Shown here: positions 62,584 to 64,000 of the stretch, piece after piece
Position numbering within the stretch: the first letter of the stretch is position 1
Layout: each line of letters starts with the position of its first letter
DNA from: Brevibacillus fulvus
Lineage (GTDB): Bacteria > Bacillota > Bacilli > Brevibacillales > Brevibacillaceae
NCBI RefSeq assembly: GCF_016908525.1
Contig: NZ_JAFBEB010000010.1
Span: 79,600-143,599 of the forward strand
DNA length: 64,000 nt
Reading direction: 5' to 3'
Position numbers and translations under genes: made by a program
Notes under the pieces: model-generated
Seen by the model: the letters and a program-made list of their open reading frames with translations, nothing else
Told to the model about the DNA's origin: nothing
Databases searched by the model: none

Positions 62584-63822
62584 GTGTCGAATTTAAGGGA
62601 AGAAGCACTGGAACTACATAGAAAAAATCAGGGGAAATTGTCTGCTGTCACCAAGGTTCCTGTTCGAAATGCATACGATTTAAGCCTCGCATACTCACCT
62701 GGAGTTGCTGAGCCTTGCAAGGAAATTTTTGATGATAAGACGAGAGTGTATGAGTACACGATGAAGGGCAATCTTGTCGCTGTAGTCAGCGATGGGACCG
62801 CTGTACTTGGTTTGGGCAATATCGGACCGGAAGCGGCCATGCCTGTAATGGAAGGAAAAGCGGTGTTGTTCAAGACTTTTGCGGGAGTAGACGCTTTTCC
62901 CATCTGCTTGGGAACAAACGATGTAGATAAAATTGTGGAAACTGTCAAATTGTTGGAACCGACGTTCGGCGGTGTGAATTTGGAAGATATCGCTGCGCCT
63001 GCATGTTTCGAAATTGAAGAGCGATTGAAAAAGGAAACAAATATTCCGGTTTTCCATGACGATCAACATGGTACGGCAATTGTAACAGCTGCCGGTTTGA
63101 TCAATGCGCTGCGCGTCGTTGACAAAAAACTGGAAGACATTCGCGTGGTTGTAAACGGGGCCGGCGCAGCCGGTATCGCCATTATTAAGCTGCTGCTCAG
63201 CATGGGCGTCAAAGAAGTGATTATGTGCGACACCAAAGGGATCGTCTATGAAGGCCGTCCGTTTGGCATGAATCCAATCAAGGAACAGGTTGCCAAAGTC
63301 ACCAACCGCGCTCGTTTGGAAGGGACATTGGCGGATGCGATCAAAGGAGCAGACGTCTTTATCGGCGTTTCTGTAGCAGGTGCGGTTACTCCGGAGATGG
63401 TGCAATCGATGAACAAAGATGCGATCATTTTTGCGATGGCCAACCCGATTCCGGAAATTATGCCGGAGGATGCGAAAAAAGCGGGGGCAGCTGTCATTGG
63501 AACAGGCCGTTCCGATTTCCCGAACCAAGTGAACAACGTGCTGGCGTTCCCTGGGATCTTCCGCGGAGCTCTTGACACTTATGCAACAAACATCAATGAA
63601 GAGATGAAACTGGCGGCCGTCTATGCGATTGCCGATCTGGTAGCAGCGGAAGAATTAAGTGCTGACAAGGTAATTCCGGCTCCGTTTGATCCGCGGGTTG
63701 CCGCACACGTCGCGGCAGCGGTAGCGAAAGCGGCTATGGAAAGCGGAGTGGCTCGCCGAACTGTTGATCCGGAAGAAGTAAAGGAAAGAACGTTCCAGCT
63801 TTCGGCAATTTCCAACTCCTAA
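62584..63822 (+). CDS. NAD(P)-dependent malic enzyme (YtsJ/MaeB type)
   Basis: Oxidatively decarboxylates malate to pyruvate, linking the TCA cycle to pyruvate and NADPH. The 412-residue short-form enzyme (no acetyltransferase domain) has the malic N-terminal domain (YDLSLAYSPGVAEPCKEI, AVLGLGNIGPEAAMPVMEGKA, catalytic Lys and metal-binding EDIAAPACFEIE, FHDDQHGTAIV) and the NAD-binding domain (VVNGAGAAGIAIIKLL, SVAGAVTPEMV, FAMANPIPEIMPEDA, GRSDFPNQVNN). GTG 62584 follows TGGAGTG; GTG 62575 is within that site. It follows dnaE as ytsJ does in Bacillus. Confidence 0.93.
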   Translation: MSNLREEALELHRKNQGKLSAVTKVPVRNAYDLSLAYSPGVAEPCKEIFDDKTRVYEYTMKGNLVAVVSDGTAVLGLGNIGPEAAMPVMEGKAVLFKTFAGVDAFPICLGTNDVDKIVETVKLLEPTFGGVNLEDIAAPACFEIEERLKKETNIPVFHDDQHGTAIVTAAGLINALRVVDKKLEDIRVVVNGAGAAGIAIIKLLLSMGVKEVIMCDTKGIVYEGRPFGMNPIKEQVAKVTNRARLEGTLADAIKGADVFIGVSVAGAVTPEMVQSMNKDAIIFAMANPIPEIMPEDAKKAGAAVIGTGRSDFPNQVNNVLAFPGIFRGALDTYATNINEEMKLAAVYAIADLVAAEELSADKVIPAPFDPRVAAHVAAAVAKAAMESGVARRTVDPEEVKERTFQLSAISNS

Positions 63823-63835
63823 TCGGCTCTCATCC

Positions 63836-64000
63836 GGGCACTGCAGATCTGGCTTGGCAAGGGAGCGAATGCGAGGCAGGAGCGCCAGCGGGAAGCACCC
63901 TTTCAGGGCACTGCAGATCTGGCTTGGCAAGGGAGCGAATGCGAGGCAGGAGCGCCAGCGGGAAGCACCCTTTCAGGGCACTGCAGATCTGGCTTGGCAA
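63836..64000. repeat. Tandem 70-bp repeat, 2.36 copies, continuing past the edge
   Basis: Copies begin at 63836, 63906 and 63976, each opening GGGCACTGCAGATCTGGCTT and ending AGCACCCTTTCA; the two complete copies are identical and the third is cut by the window end after 25 bases. The array begins 14 bases after the malic enzyme stop. The period is not a multiple of three and no spacer separates the copies, so neither a protein repeat nor CRISPR. Within the unit GCGAATGCGAGG and GGAGCGCCAGCGG give some GC-rich pairing potential. Confidence 0.93.

Noticed and set aside
63836..64000. CRISPR array
   Set aside because: The 70-bp units are contiguous and identical with no unique spacers, and no cas genes are present.

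Overview
The window reads as chromosome of an endospore-forming member of the Bacillota (Bacillales in the broad sense). The evidence is spore and sporulation genes (spoVR, cotJABC, four yheC/D-type genes, a Spo0E-like phosphatase, a KinA-like kinase), Gram-positive RNA regulation (a tryptophan T-box, a SAM-I riboswitch, a c-di-GMP-I riboswitch), AGGAGG-type ribosome binding sites with frequent GTG/TTG starts, and a ytoI/ytpI-dnaE-malic enzyme block like that around dnaE in Bacillus subtilis. The genus cannot be fixed from sequence alone. No rRNA, tRNA, CRISPR array, insertion sequence or prophage was seen.

Layout. 1-10 kb: a NarL/LiaS-type sensor kinase (its partner probably lies off the left edge), an RND efflux pump with lipoprotein adaptor, a PepV-like dipeptidase, a small membrane protein and a chemoreceptor. 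10-18 kb: a molybdenum cofactor/formate dehydrogenase island: mobA, fdhD, an OxlT-like transporter broken by one extra base, a DUF2294 protein, an FdhF/YdeP-type molybdoenzyme behind a structured leader, moeA and mobB. 18-25 kb: small membrane proteins, an XRE-cupin regulator, plsC, DUF423, spoVR, and a Tat-exported GMC flavoprotein dehydrogenase pair with a Cys-rich motif. 25-31 kb: a chemoreceptor under a c-di-GMP riboswitch, dps, a ring-cleaving dioxygenase/hydrolase pair of the MhqO/MhqD type, and cotJABC. 31-36 kb: mecA, the methionine-salvage enzyme mtnD, a BCCT transporter and a PAS-GGDEF-EAL protein.

36-44 kb holds the most unusual unit. A SAM-I riboswitch with its own promoter and terminator precedes a complete Nup-type nucleoside ABC importer (lipoprotein, ATPase, two permeases), followed with short gaps by a cytosolic sulfite-oxidase-fold molybdoenzyme and a nucleoside phosphorylase. 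Control by SAM suggests salvage of a sulfur nucleoside such as methylthioadenosine; this is inference. A M24 aminopeptidase and T-box-controlled trpS follow.

45-64 kb: a Spo0E-like gene divergent from a PAS sensor kinase, a glutaredoxin, a gene of unknown function, an aldo/keto reductase, an operon of four paralogous YheC/D ATP-grasp spore proteins divergent from yheB (DUF445), then ytoI, ytpI, dnaE and an NAD-type malic enzyme with a promoter-proximal GntR-like palindrome. The right edge enters a tandem array of a 70-bp unit that continues past the window.
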